NCBI RefSeq assembly: GCF_036226525.1 | Contig: NZ_CP108487.1 | Coordinates: forward strand, 2,852,001 to 2,916,000 | Direction: 5' to 3' | DNA from: Kribbella sp. NBC_01245 | GTDB lineage: Bacteria; Actinomycetota; Actinomycetes; Propionibacteriales; Kribbellaceae | DNA length: 64,000 nt | Made by a program: the position numbers and the translations under genes | In this document: positions 45,207-53,276 of the stretch, piece by piece | How positions within the stretch are numbered: the first letter of the stretch is position 1 | Layout of the letters: each line of letters starts with the position of its first letter | Notes under the pieces: generated by a model | Told to the model about the DNA's origin: nothing | The model's database searches: none | What the model saw: the letters and a program-made list of their open reading frames with translations, nothing else

Positions 45207-46691
45207 TCAGAGAATCTTGCGAGCCTTGAAAGCGGTGGTGACCTTCTCGGCGGCCGCCTTGCCGTAGAGCAGACGCGCGGACTGCACGGTGACCCGCGCG
45301 GCGTCGGCGAAGGAGGTGTCCGGGGCGTAGAAGAACGTGCCCTGGAGGATCACCTTGTTGGCCTTGTCCCGGCCAAGCGCGTTGTGGATGTCCCACAAGG
45401 CGTGCGACCAGATCTCGCCGTCGGAGTGCACCTGGCCGACCAGGTCGTCCATGGTCTTACCCGTGTCGGTACGACGCAGGCAGTGCGGCTCTTCCACCGT
45501 GTACGAGGTGGCGTCCCAGTCCATCACGCAGGGCAGATCGAAACCGCGGCTGACCGGCACGGACATCGTCACCGCCCAGTAGTCGCCGAAGCCCTCGCCG
45601 ATCGAACCGGCCTGCAGCGACTCGCCGTACCCGGGCACGATGTCGTCCTGGATGGCGTGACCGTATTCGTGCCAGATGACCTCGGCGTCCTCGCCGTCGT
45701 CGACGCCGCCCGAACCCATCGTGATGGTGTCGGTGGACGGGTCGTAGAAAGAGTTGTCACCGGTGAAGGTGTTGATCTCGAAGTCCTGCGACTCGTTGTT
45801 GACCTCGGTGAATCCCAACTTGTGGATGTACTCCTGGGTCTGGTTGACCTGGTAGTACGCGACCACCTGCTCGAATCGGTCGTCGTCGCGCTCGTACAGG
45901 AACCGGTTGTTCTCACTGACGGCCACACCGCCCTCGGCGGCGACGATGCGGACGTACTTGCCCTCGAGTTTGCCGTTGCCGTCGAGGTTGCGCAGCACCA
46001 CGTTCTTGTGTGCCGGCCACAACTCGTCGGTGCTGGCGTCGTCCGCGTCCTGGAGCTTTTCGTTGCGCTCGCTGACCACCGGGTTCGGATCGAAGACGGT
46101 GCCGCGGCCGTCGGCGTTGCGGGTGATCACCTTCGACTCGACTGCCGCGCCGGACTTGGCGTCGACGAGCGTACGGGTGACGCCCTCGGCCGAGCGGGAC
46201 GTGACGTTCCAGACCAGGCGGGCGTTCTTGCCGCCGACCACGGCGAGCTGCGCGGTGCCGTGCGTCGCGGTCGGGATCAGCGTCGTGTTCTTGCCGCCGA
46301 TGCCGCGGCTCCGGGCGGCGCGTTCGGCGACGGCCTCGTTCGCCGTATCGGTCGCGGTCTCGGCCGGGACCTTCGCGCTGGTCGACAGGTTCGCGGGTAC
46401 GGCGTCGCGGCCGTCCTTGATCGCGGTCACCTTGCCGGCCTTGTCGACGTGCCGGGCGAGGTATCCGCCGATCACGGGCAGGCCGTTGTACGTCTGCTGG
46501 TACCAGTAGTGCTTTCCGAGCAATGAAGTCTTGGTACGGATCAACTTCAGCGCCTGCCCGCTCTCGGTGGTCGCCTCCTGACTCGCCGGTGCCGCCCCCG
46601 CGGCGTTGGTCAGGGACAACCCCAGGCTTACTGCCACAAAGCCGGCTGAGGCGGCCGCGATCGCCTTGCGGCGATACACGCTCTTCGCCAT
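45207..46691 (-). CDS. Secreted M36-like zinc metallopeptidase
   Basis: A 494-residue secreted protease. Signal peptide (AIAAASAGFVAVSLGLSLTN), an FTP-type propeptide (YNGLPVIGGYLARHVDKAGK), then a thermolysin/fungalysin-type catalytic domain: HEYGHAIQDD (two zinc His and the catalytic Glu) and the third ligand Glu in GSIGEGFGDYWA, with HSDGEIWSHALWD further on. ATG at 46691 follows GGGAGGG. It probably degrades extracellular protein. Confidence 0.9.
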   Translation of the reverse strand: MAKSVYRRKAIAAASAGFVAVSLGLSLTNAAGAAPASQEATTESGQALKLIRTKTSLLGKHYWYQQTYNGLPVIGGYLARHVDKAGKVTAIKDGRDAVPANLSTSAKVPAETATDTANEAVAERAARSRGIGGKNTTLIPTATHGTAQLAVVGGKNARLVWNVTSRSAEGVTRTLVDAKSGAAVESKVITRNADGRGTVFDPNPVVSERNEKLQDADDASTDELWPAHKNVVLRNLDGNGKLEGKYVRIVAAEGGVAVSENNRFLYERDDDRFEQVVAYYQVNQTQEYIHKLGFTEVNNESQDFEINTFTGDNSFYDPSTDTITMGSGGVDDGEDAEVIWHEYGHAIQDDIVPGYGESLQAGSIGEGFGDYWAVTMSVPVSRGFDLPCVMDWDATSYTVEEPHCLRRTDTGKTMDDLVGQVHSDGEIWSHALWDIHNALGRDKANKVILQGTFFYAPDTSFADAARVTVQSARLLYGKAAAEKVTTAFKARKIL

Positions 46692-46826
46692 GCTCTTTCC
46701 CTCCCATAATTCGGTGTGTTCGTACGACTACGAACGGTTCGGACCCTAGTTCGCCGACACGGCTGAGGGGAAGCAAGGTTCCTTGCCAATTCGGGGCAAC
46801 TCCGGGGCAGTTCGATCAACTTCTGG

Positions 46827-47798
46827 TCACCGCGGCCTTGGTGAGGCTGTCGCGGCGTGGGTGAGTCTGTCGGCGATGGTCTGCAGTGCGGGTTTGAGCT
46901 CCGGCGGCTCGATCACGTCGAAGCCGACACCGAGCATCGCCAGGTATCCGGCCGACATCTCGAGGTTGTCCGAACCGGTCGACAACTCGCACGTGTTCTC
47001 GTCGATGGCCTCGAAGTCGCCGACGTACATCGGCAACCGGGCGAGCATCTCCTCCTTCGACGCGTGCAGCCGCACCCGGACCCGGTAGCGCCAGGACGCC
47101 GTCGAAACCCCCTTGGTGACGTACGACGCGAGGTCCTCGGCAGGCGCTTCACGCGGGCTGAAACGCGGGCCCATCGGCGTACGCGGCTTGATCCGGTCGA
47201 CGCGATACGTACGCCAGTCGTCGCGATCGACGTCCCAGGCCACCAGGTACCAGCGGCGGCCGCGTGTGACGAGGCGGTGCGGCTCAGTACTCCGCAAGGT
47301 GGGCGTGCCCGTGTGGTCGAGGTAGTCGAACCTCAGACGCTCGTGATCCCTGCAGGCGCCCGCAAGCAGCACTAGCAAGGACGGGTCGACGGTGGGACCT
47401 GTGCCGGGTGTAGCGACTATGAAGCGTTGTAGCGCGTCCACCCGGTGTCGTAGACGTGAGGGCAGCACCTGCTCGAGCTTGGCTAGAGCGCGTACGGAGG
47501 TCTCCTCGATCCCACTGACCGAGAAATTGGCGGCCGAGCGGAGGCCAACTGTGACCGCTACAGCCTCCTCGTCGTCTAGTAGCAACGGCGGCAGCGCCGA
47601 GCCGGCCCCGAGGCGATAGCCGCCAGTGATGCCCGTACTCGCGTTGACCGGGTAGCCGAGCTCACGAAGCTTGTCGACGTCGCGGCGGACCGTACGGGTG
47701 CTGACGCCCATCCGCTCGGCCAGGTCCGGGCCGGTCCACTCCCGGTGCAACTGGAGCAGGGAGAGCAGCTTGAGGAGTCTTGCCGAGGTCTCCAGCAT
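46827..47798 (-). CDS. WYL-domain (YafY-type) transcriptional regulator
   Basis: A 323-residue regulator. N-terminal HTH_11 (SARLLKLLSLLQLHREWTGPDLAERMGVSTRTVRRDVDKLRELG), then a WYL domain (RLRFDYLDHTGTPTLRSTEPHRLVTRGRRWYLVAWDVDRDDWRTYRVDRI) and the WCX C-terminal extension. The ligand of the WYL domain is unknown. It is divergent from the HTH_42 pair across 63 bp and may regulate it. Confidence 0.92.
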   Translation of the reverse strand: MLETSARLLKLLSLLQLHREWTGPDLAERMGVSTRTVRRDVDKLRELGYPVNASTGITGGYRLGAGSALPPLLLDDEEAVAVTVGLRSAANFSVSGIEETSVRALAKLEQVLPSRLRHRVDALQRFIVATPGTGPTVDPSLLVLLAGACRDHERLRFDYLDHTGTPTLRSTEPHRLVTRGRRWYLVAWDVDRDDWRTYRVDRIKPRTPMGPRFSPREAPAEDLASYVTKGVSTASWRYRVRVRLHASKEEMLARLPMYVGDFEAIDENTCELSTGSDNLEMSAGYLAMLGVGFDVIEPPELKPALQTIADRLTHAATASPRPR

Positions 47799-47861
47799 GA
47801 ATCCGATCCTGGCAGACCTTTAGGACAACAGCTGACCGCAACTCGTTTTACAGTCTTCAGC

Positions 47862-48956
47862 ATGACGAATGTCCTCAGCCTTCGTGCCCTCAATCGCGCC
47901 ACCCTGCAACGGCAATGGCTGCTCGAACGGCAGGACCACACCGCCCTCGACGCGATCGAGCACCTACTCGGCATGCAAGCGCAGATGCCGCTCGCGCCGT
48001 ACGTCGGTCTCTGGACCCGCCTGACCAATTTCGTACCGGACGACCTCGCGTCGTTGCTCGAGAGCCGGCAGGCGGTCCGCGGATCGATGATGCGGGCAAC
48101 GATCCACCTGATGTCGAGCCGGGACTTCCTCGGCATCAGGCCGCTGGTCCAACCGTGTATGGACCGTGAGATCTACCAGAACCAGACGTACGGCCGTCAG
48201 CGCCTCGAAGGCCTCGACATCCCCGCACTGCTCGCGGCAGGTGAGGCGTTGATGGCCGAGGCGCCGCGGACGGCGGTCCAGTTCCGGGAGGCGCTCGGCC
48301 CGCTCTGGCCGAACCACGAACCGCCTTCGCTCGCGCACGCCGTACGCTGCCTGCTCCCCACCATCCAGGTACCGCCGCGCGGGATCTGGGGCAAGGGCGG
48401 CAATCCGACCATGTCGACGGCCGACCTCTGGCTCGGCAAACCAGTCGAGGCGATGCCGATCGACGACGTGGTACTGCGCTACTTCGAGTCGTACGGCCCG
48501 GCGAGCGTTCTCGACGTACAAGCGTGGTCCGGTCTGACCCGGCTCGGCGAGGTGGTCGATCGCCTCCGGCCCCAGTTGCGCGTCTACCTGTCGCCGGAGG
48601 GACGCGAACTCTTCGATCTGGCCTCTTCTTCGTTGCCCGACGAGGATGTGCCGGCGCCGACGCGGTTCGTGCCCGAGTTCGACAACGTACTGCTCTCGCA
48701 TGCCGATCGGACCCGGTTCCTCGACGACACCCTGCGCGGCCGACTACTGATCGAGGAGCGGATGAGCCGGGGCGCCGTGCTGTACGACGGCCGGGTCGCC
48801 GCATTGTGGAAGCTGGTCCGGACTGGCGGGGACAAAGGGCTGGAGGTCGAGCCGGTGACTTCGCTATCCCGTGCGGCGCTTGAGTCGGTCGAGGCCGAGG
48901 GCAACGAACTGCTCGCCTTCGCATTGCCCGGTTCGCGTCTACGGTTCATCTCATGA
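47862..48956 (+). CDS. HTH_42 / AlkZ-superfamily winged-helix protein, copy 1
   Basis: A 364-residue member of the winged-helix superfamily that includes the DNA glycosylases AlkZ and YcaQ. Motifs: LLGMQAQMPLAPYVGLWTRL (the QxQ-type catalytic signature), RATIHLMSSRDF, and PRGIWGKGG. The catalytic Gln pair is retained, but whether it unhooks adducts is untested. It starts at ATG 47862. Its stop overlaps the start of its tandem paralogue (ATGA), so both are co-translated. Confidence 0.85.
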   Translation: MTNVLSLRALNRATLQRQWLLERQDHTALDAIEHLLGMQAQMPLAPYVGLWTRLTNFVPDDLASLLESRQAVRGSMMRATIHLMSSRDFLGIRPLVQPCMDREIYQNQTYGRQRLEGLDIPALLAAGEALMAEAPRTAVQFREALGPLWPNHEPPSLAHAVRCLLPTIQVPPRGIWGKGGNPTMSTADLWLGKPVEAMPIDDVVLRYFESYGPASVLDVQAWSGLTRLGEVVDRLRPQLRVYLSPEGRELFDLASSSLPDEDVPAPTRFVPEFDNVLLSHADRTRFLDDTLRGRLLIEERMSRGAVLYDGRVAALWKLVRTGGDKGLEVEPVTSLSRAALESVEAEGNELLAFALPGSRLRFIS

Positions 48957-50050
48957 CGGACCGCCTGACCCTTCGCCAACTCAACCGCGCGCTGCTCGAC
49001 CGGCAAGGCCTGCTCGAACGCCGTACCGGCTCCGCCCTCGCGATGATCGACCATTTGGTCGGCATGCAGTCCCAATCCCCCCTCGCCCCTTATGTCGGCC
49101 TGTGGTCACGTCTATCGGGCTTCAAACCCGACGAACTAGTCGACCTCATGACCTCACGCGAGGTGTGCCGGATCGTCCTCATGCGCGGCACCATCCACCT
49201 GGTCAAGGCAAACGACGCCCTCGCCATCCGCCCCTTGGTAGCCGAAGTGATGCGCCGCGGCCTCGCGTCAAACAAACCCGTCGCCGCCGCTGCCGCCGCC
49301 GCACCTTCCCTCGTCGAAGTCGGCACGCGCCTACTTTCCGAGTCGCCCCTAAACCCCACCCAACTAGCCGCAGCCCTAGCCGACGCCTACCCCGGCCACG
49401 ACCCCGCCCTCCTTTCCCGCGCAGTCCGAGACCTAGTCCCCTGCGTCCAAATCCCCCCACGCGGCCTCTGGGCCAAAGCCGGCCAACCAACCCTGACCAC
49501 CCCCACCAACTGGCTAGGCACAGACAATCCGTCGCCGTCACTTTCAATCGACGACTTGGTACTCCGCTACCTCAAGGCCTTCGGCCCCGCCAGCATCCAA
49601 GACGCCCAAGCCTGGTCAGGCCTAACCCGCCTAACCGAAGTCTTCACCCGCCTCCGCCCCCAACTCCGCACCTACTCGGCACCCGACGGCCGCGAACTCT
49701 TCGACCTAGCGTCCCTCTCGCTGCCCTCCGAAGACGTACCAGCACCAGTACGTTTCGTCGCCGAGTTCGACAACCTGCTGCTCTCCCACGCCGACCGCAC
49801 CCGAGTGATCGCCAACGACCACCGCCGCGAAATCATCACCATCAACGGCATAGTCCGCGGCACCGTCCTCATCGACGGCTTCGTAGCCGCCTGGTGGAAG
49901 GCCACAGTCACCCGCACAGACGCCACCCTCCGCGTAACCCCACTAGCCCCCCTCCCCACCGACGACCTCCTCCCCGAGGCCAACCACCTCCTAACCTTCC
50001 TAGCCCCCTCCCTCCCAACCACCATCGACCTGCCGTCGACCGGGCGTTAA
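48953..50050 (+). CDS. HTH_42 / AlkZ-superfamily winged-helix protein, copy 2
   Basis: A 365-residue tandem paralogue of the previous gene with collinear motifs (LVGMQSQSPLAPYVGLWSRL, MRGTIHLVKANDA, PRGLWAKAG, FVAEFDNLLLSHADRTRV). The first ~270 bp use host-like codons, but from about 49250 to the stop third positions are strongly C/A-biased with many CTA Leu codons, so the coding strand becomes G-poor. Paralogy by tandem duplication is evident; function as for copy 1. Confidence 0.85.
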   Translation: MTDRLTLRQLNRALLDRQGLLERRTGSALAMIDHLVGMQSQSPLAPYVGLWSRLSGFKPDELVDLMTSREVCRIVLMRGTIHLVKANDALAIRPLVAEVMRRGLASNKPVAAAAAAAPSLVEVGTRLLSESPLNPTQLAAALADAYPGHDPALLSRAVRDLVPCVQIPPRGLWAKAGQPTLTTPTNWLGTDNPSPSLSIDDLVLRYLKAFGPASIQDAQAWSGLTRLTEVFTRLRPQLRTYSAPDGRELFDLASLSLPSEDVPAPVRFVAEFDNLLLSHADRTRVIANDHRREIITINGIVRGTVLIDGFVAAWWKATVTRTDATLRVTPLAPLPTDDLLPEANHLLTFLAPSLPTTIDLPSTGR

Positions 50051-50068
50051 TCCGATCCGACGGATATG

Positions 50069-51124
50069 TCAGGGCCTTGTCAGTGCGCGCTGATAGATCT
50101 CCAAGGCACGAATCCGCTGCGAGATCACCCGGTTGCTATCGAGCCACACCAGTTGTCCGTTGCCCGAGCGCTCGAACTGGGCTTTCTGTTCCGCTTGCCA
50201 CAGGTAGAACACCTCGATCAACTGCGGCCCGAAGCCAAGATCGGCGGCGGCGCGATCAGCCATACGCTCGTTCCAATGGCGAACACCCGCAAGAACGAGC
50301 GGCGCGAGCAGCGGTAGCAAGTACAGGAGGGGGCCGACCGGATCCTCGAAGAAAATCACCGCTGCGAGCACAACGCCAAGGTAGGAAAGCACAAGAAAGC
50401 TGAAGATCGCCCAGCCGATCACCGGCACAGTTCGACTCAGTCTGATCAGAGACCGGATCGCGACGGCCACCAGCCGGGCGGGAATCGAGTACCAAGACCC
50501 CAACCTGCTCAACGAACTCCTACTCACCATGTGGGACGCAAGCTCTCGCACCATTACCGCTTCCAGCAGGGCGGGCGAAAGCTTGTTGAGCGCCCAATGA
50601 GTGACTCCAACCGTACGGCCGATCGTGATCGGGGTCGTGACTTCCTTGGAGTCCTCAATCCAGAGTGAGTGTCGCGGGCCTGCCATCCCGATCTTTGCAG
50701 CAGCAGACTTCCAGACTGGACCGATCCTGGCCTCTTCAACGGTGGTTGGTAACCGCACGCCCAGAAGAATCTTGCTCAGCATCCCATCGATACCTGGCAA
50801 TACGGCGAGAAGTCCGGACAACACCCAGACGAAGATGACCAGCCACTTCGTATCGCGTAGGTCGAGTGCCTCGCACGCCCAGTAGACGATGATGAAGCTG
50901 AAGAGCGTCCAGATCGACGCGGCCAGCACCTCGGACACGAAAAGAGCACGCGAGCTGAGCCTCGCGCCGCTGTAGGCAGCTCGCGCCCTCTCGGTTACGC
51001 CTCGCTGGGCCGGTTGAGGAGTCCGAGCCTCCCAGTCTGGGGGGCGCGGAGCAGGCACCTGACCCGACGGACCGTTCCCGACCGGAAGCCCTGATGGACC
51101 GCCCGCATCACCGACACCATTCAT
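50069..51124 (-). CDS. M48-like membrane protein with lost zinc-binding motif
   Basis: A 351-residue protein with the layout of M48/HtpX peptidases: two N-terminal helices, a mid-domain, two further helices (about 240-290) and a C-terminal EADR-like segment (NERMADRAAADLGFG). The HExxH motif is replaced: Arg193-Glu194-Leu-Ala-Ser197-His198, so both zinc His positions are gone. It is unlikely to be a zinc protease; a structural role in the adjacent secretion complex is inference. Last gene of the T4SS-like operon after a 110-bp gap, in a lower-GC stretch. ATG at 51124 after GGAG. Confidence 0.75.
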   Translation of the reverse strand: MNGVGDAGGPSGLPVGNGPSGQVPAPRPPDWEARTPQPAQRGVTERARAAYSGARLSSRALFVSEVLAASIWTLFSFIIVYWACEALDLRDTKWLVIFVWVLSGLLAVLPGIDGMLSKILLGVRLPTTVEEARIGPVWKSAAAKIGMAGPRHSLWIEDSKEVTTPITIGRTVGVTHWALNKLSPALLEAVMVRELASHMVSRSSLSRLGSWYSIPARLVAVAIRSLIRLSRTVPVIGWAIFSFLVLSYLGVVLAAVIFFEDPVGPLLYLLPLLAPLVLAGVRHWNERMADRAAADLGFGPQLIEVFYLWQAEQKAQFERSGNGQLVWLDSNRVISQRIRALEIYQRALTRP

Positions 51125-51234
51125 ACTCAGCTCCAACTCGCATACAGATCGCAGAAAGCAACTTCGAACGACAACCAGGGTCGGCTACCAACCTGAACCT
51201 GCTGCTCCGGTCGGTCCGCTGACCTTAACTTCGT

Positions 51235-52380
51235 TCAGTACAAGGACACATGAACGTGATCAAAGTGGCCGCCAGTGGCGTCCGCGGTGTCGTATAGGCC
51301 TCCCCCACCGTCGTACGCCTTCCATTCGCCCGTCCGTGCGCTCCAGATCTGCCCGTACCAGATCACATACTTCACCCCGGTCTTCGCCGCCGTCTGGATT
51401 GTCCAGTTGGCGATGCGGTCGCCGGTAGCCCGCGCCGGCGGTGACCGACGAGCGTCCGTTCCGACCATCAAGTCGCATGCACGCCCGCGCGGGTGATCAC
51501 TCCGAGGGTTCCAGAGATGGGCATCCCAACAGGTCATGCTCAAATTGCTCAGCGCGGCTCTGGCAGCGGTGATCCAGAGCGCGGTGCGCGGCGTGATCCT
51601 TCCACTGGACGTCGGATCATCCACTGAAGCGCGTTGAACAGGCCAGACTCCGTTGACGGGCTTTCCAGCAAACAGTGACTCGCCATTACAGTCGTCAGAC
51701 GTCAAGCTAGATCCGGTTCCACCACTCGGCTTCGCGCCGGCGCGTCCCGCGTAAGGGTCACCGCCGCGGCGCACATCGATGCCGGCTTGCGCTGCGATCG
51801 ACCGTGCCGTTCGCTCATGTCTCGCGTACGCGTCCGGGAAGGCAGACACCTGGACGGCCTGAGCGGCTTCTGTATAGGCCATTGAAGGCCAGTTGTCGAT
51901 GTCGACCAAGCCGGGAGGAGCGGGAGGTTTCGCCCCGCCAAAGAATGCCTCCGCGGCATATCGCGGATCGAGGATCTGCTCGCGTGAACCCCAACCTACT
52001 GAGGGGCGCTGCTGGAACAGGCCAAGAGAATCCCTGTCGCCATAGTTGATGTTCTGCAACTGTGACTCTTGAAGTGCTGTCATCAGAGCGACCAATGTCG
52101 CCTGTCCGGGCAAGCCACGTGCCACGGCAACCTCGTCGATGACCTTCGCGTAAGCGACCTGGCGCGTGCGCAGGTTCCCATCTATCTTCGGGTCATCGGC
52201 GTTGCCTGGCCACGCGGGAGGGCAGCTCGCCACCGCGGTGTCACCACCCGCTCCGAAGGGTGCCAGCATCACCAGGCCGAGCACACCCACGATCGCGGCG
52301 GTGGCCGCTAGCTTGATCACCAGGCCTTTGGAGGAGCCGTGGCCCCCTGCATCCATGTCAAACATCGACGCTGCCCCCAT
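51235..52380 (-). CDS. Two-domain peptidoglycan hydrolase of the T4SS-like operon
   Basis: A 381-residue membrane-anchored protein. After one N-terminal helix (GLVIKLAATAAIVGVLGLVM), a lysozyme/transglycosylase-like domain follows (LVALMTALQESQLQNI with a probable catalytic Glu, DSLGLFQQRPSVGWG). The C-terminal part is an ARB_07466/M15-like domain (HPRGRACDLMVG, KYVIWYGQIW, HFDHVHVSLY) with putative metal ligands. It should open the wall for the trans-envelope machine, as VirB1/TcpG proteins do. ATG at 52380 overlaps the upstream stop (TGATG); a longer start at 52419 is possible. Confidence 0.82.
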   Translation of the reverse strand: MGAASMFDMDAGGHGSSKGLVIKLAATAAIVGVLGLVMLAPFGAGGDTAVASCPPAWPGNADDPKIDGNLRTRQVAYAKVIDEVAVARGLPGQATLVALMTALQESQLQNINYGDRDSLGLFQQRPSVGWGSREQILDPRYAAEAFFGGAKPPAPPGLVDIDNWPSMAYTEAAQAVQVSAFPDAYARHERTARSIAAQAGIDVRRGGDPYAGRAGAKPSGGTGSSLTSDDCNGESLFAGKPVNGVWPVQRASVDDPTSSGRITPRTALWITAARAALSNLSMTCWDAHLWNPRSDHPRGRACDLMVGTDARRSPPARATGDRIANWTIQTAAKTGVKYVIWYGQIWSARTGEWKAYDGGGGLYDTADATGGHFDHVHVSLY

Positions 52381-53276
52381 CACGGGCCTGTCCCGCCGTT
52401 GATCTCGCTGATCAACCATTTACCCTCGTATGGCACCAAGGTCACCAAAAGTGGCAGTTTGATCCGGTCCTTTGTCTTGCCAGTGATATCGATAGTGACT
52501 GTGACCAGCCGACTGATCCTGGTCGGAGTGTCGACAGGAGCCGATCCCTCCCGCGGCGGCGTCACAGGTGCGGCGACGACCACCGACTTACCACCGTCGG
52601 CCCGAAGCGCTTCATAGGTCGGGTCTCCTGAAGACTTCAGGCTGTCCGACACCTCGGCCGTTTGATAGGTCGCGACCTTGTCCACTAACGCCTCGTATGT
52701 CTCAGCAGCCGGGTTGCGCGTGTAGAACGCATGCGCCCACAGGTTCACGACATGGCTCGCAACAGTCACCGCGTCGCCTGACGGCCCACTGGTCACGACG
52801 GGTGGGAGAGGAATGCTTGAACTCTGGCTCGTTGAGGGAGTGGTCGGGCTGCCGCCGAGATCAGGCGGCTCCTCTGATGTAAGAGGAACTGCGGGGGTCA
52901 ACAGCCCGACCGCCGGTTCATCCGGATCGTCCCTGCCGAGCAGCTTCGGTAGGCCACCGCCAATACCCAATACGATGATGGCAAGCAGCAGCACCGCAAC
53001 AACAGCAGCAACCGGGCTCCCCGGCTCAGCTTGCCTTCTGTCACGAAGCCACGCCGTCCGTTTGGCATGGTCGTCACTTCGCCACGACCGCATAGCCTTT
53101 CGCCGCTCCCGCCGACTCAGATCCTTGAAATCGTCTGGGTACTCGTAGTCAGCGCGGACAAAGTCGGCCCACCCGCTCGGGGAGTCAGGGCTCTCCACCG
53201 GATCCCGGCCAGCGCGACGTGCCTGTGCGTCGCGACCTCCGTCATCGGCACCCCTGCTGTCAGGCATGCGCGTCAC
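52380..53276 (-). CDS. VirB8/TcpC-like single-pass protein (second copy in operon)
   Basis: A 298-residue protein: charged cytoplasmic N-terminus (about 1-85), one membrane helix (VAAVVAVLLLAIIVLGIGGG), a Pro/Ser/Thr-rich linker and an extracytoplasmic NTF2-like domain (VASHVVNLWAHAFYTRNPAAE ... YEGKWLISEING). This is the architecture of VirB8/TcpC scaffold subunits. GTG start at 53276 overlaps the upstream TGA by 4 bases. No close sequence similarity to the first VirB8-like protein of the operon is evident by eye. Confidence 0.72.
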   Translation of the reverse strand: MTRMPDSRGADDGGRDAQARRAGRDPVESPDSPSGWADFVRADYEYPDDFKDLSRRERRKAMRSWRSDDHAKRTAWLRDRRQAEPGSPVAAVVAVLLLAIIVLGIGGGLPKLLGRDDPDEPAVGLLTPAVPLTSEEPPDLGGSPTTPSTSQSSSIPLPPVVTSGPSGDAVTVASHVVNLWAHAFYTRNPAAETYEALVDKVATYQTAEVSDSLKSSGDPTYEALRADGGKSVVVAAPVTPPREGSAPVDTPTRISRLVTVTIDITGKTKDRIKLPLLVTLVPYEGKWLISEINGGTGP

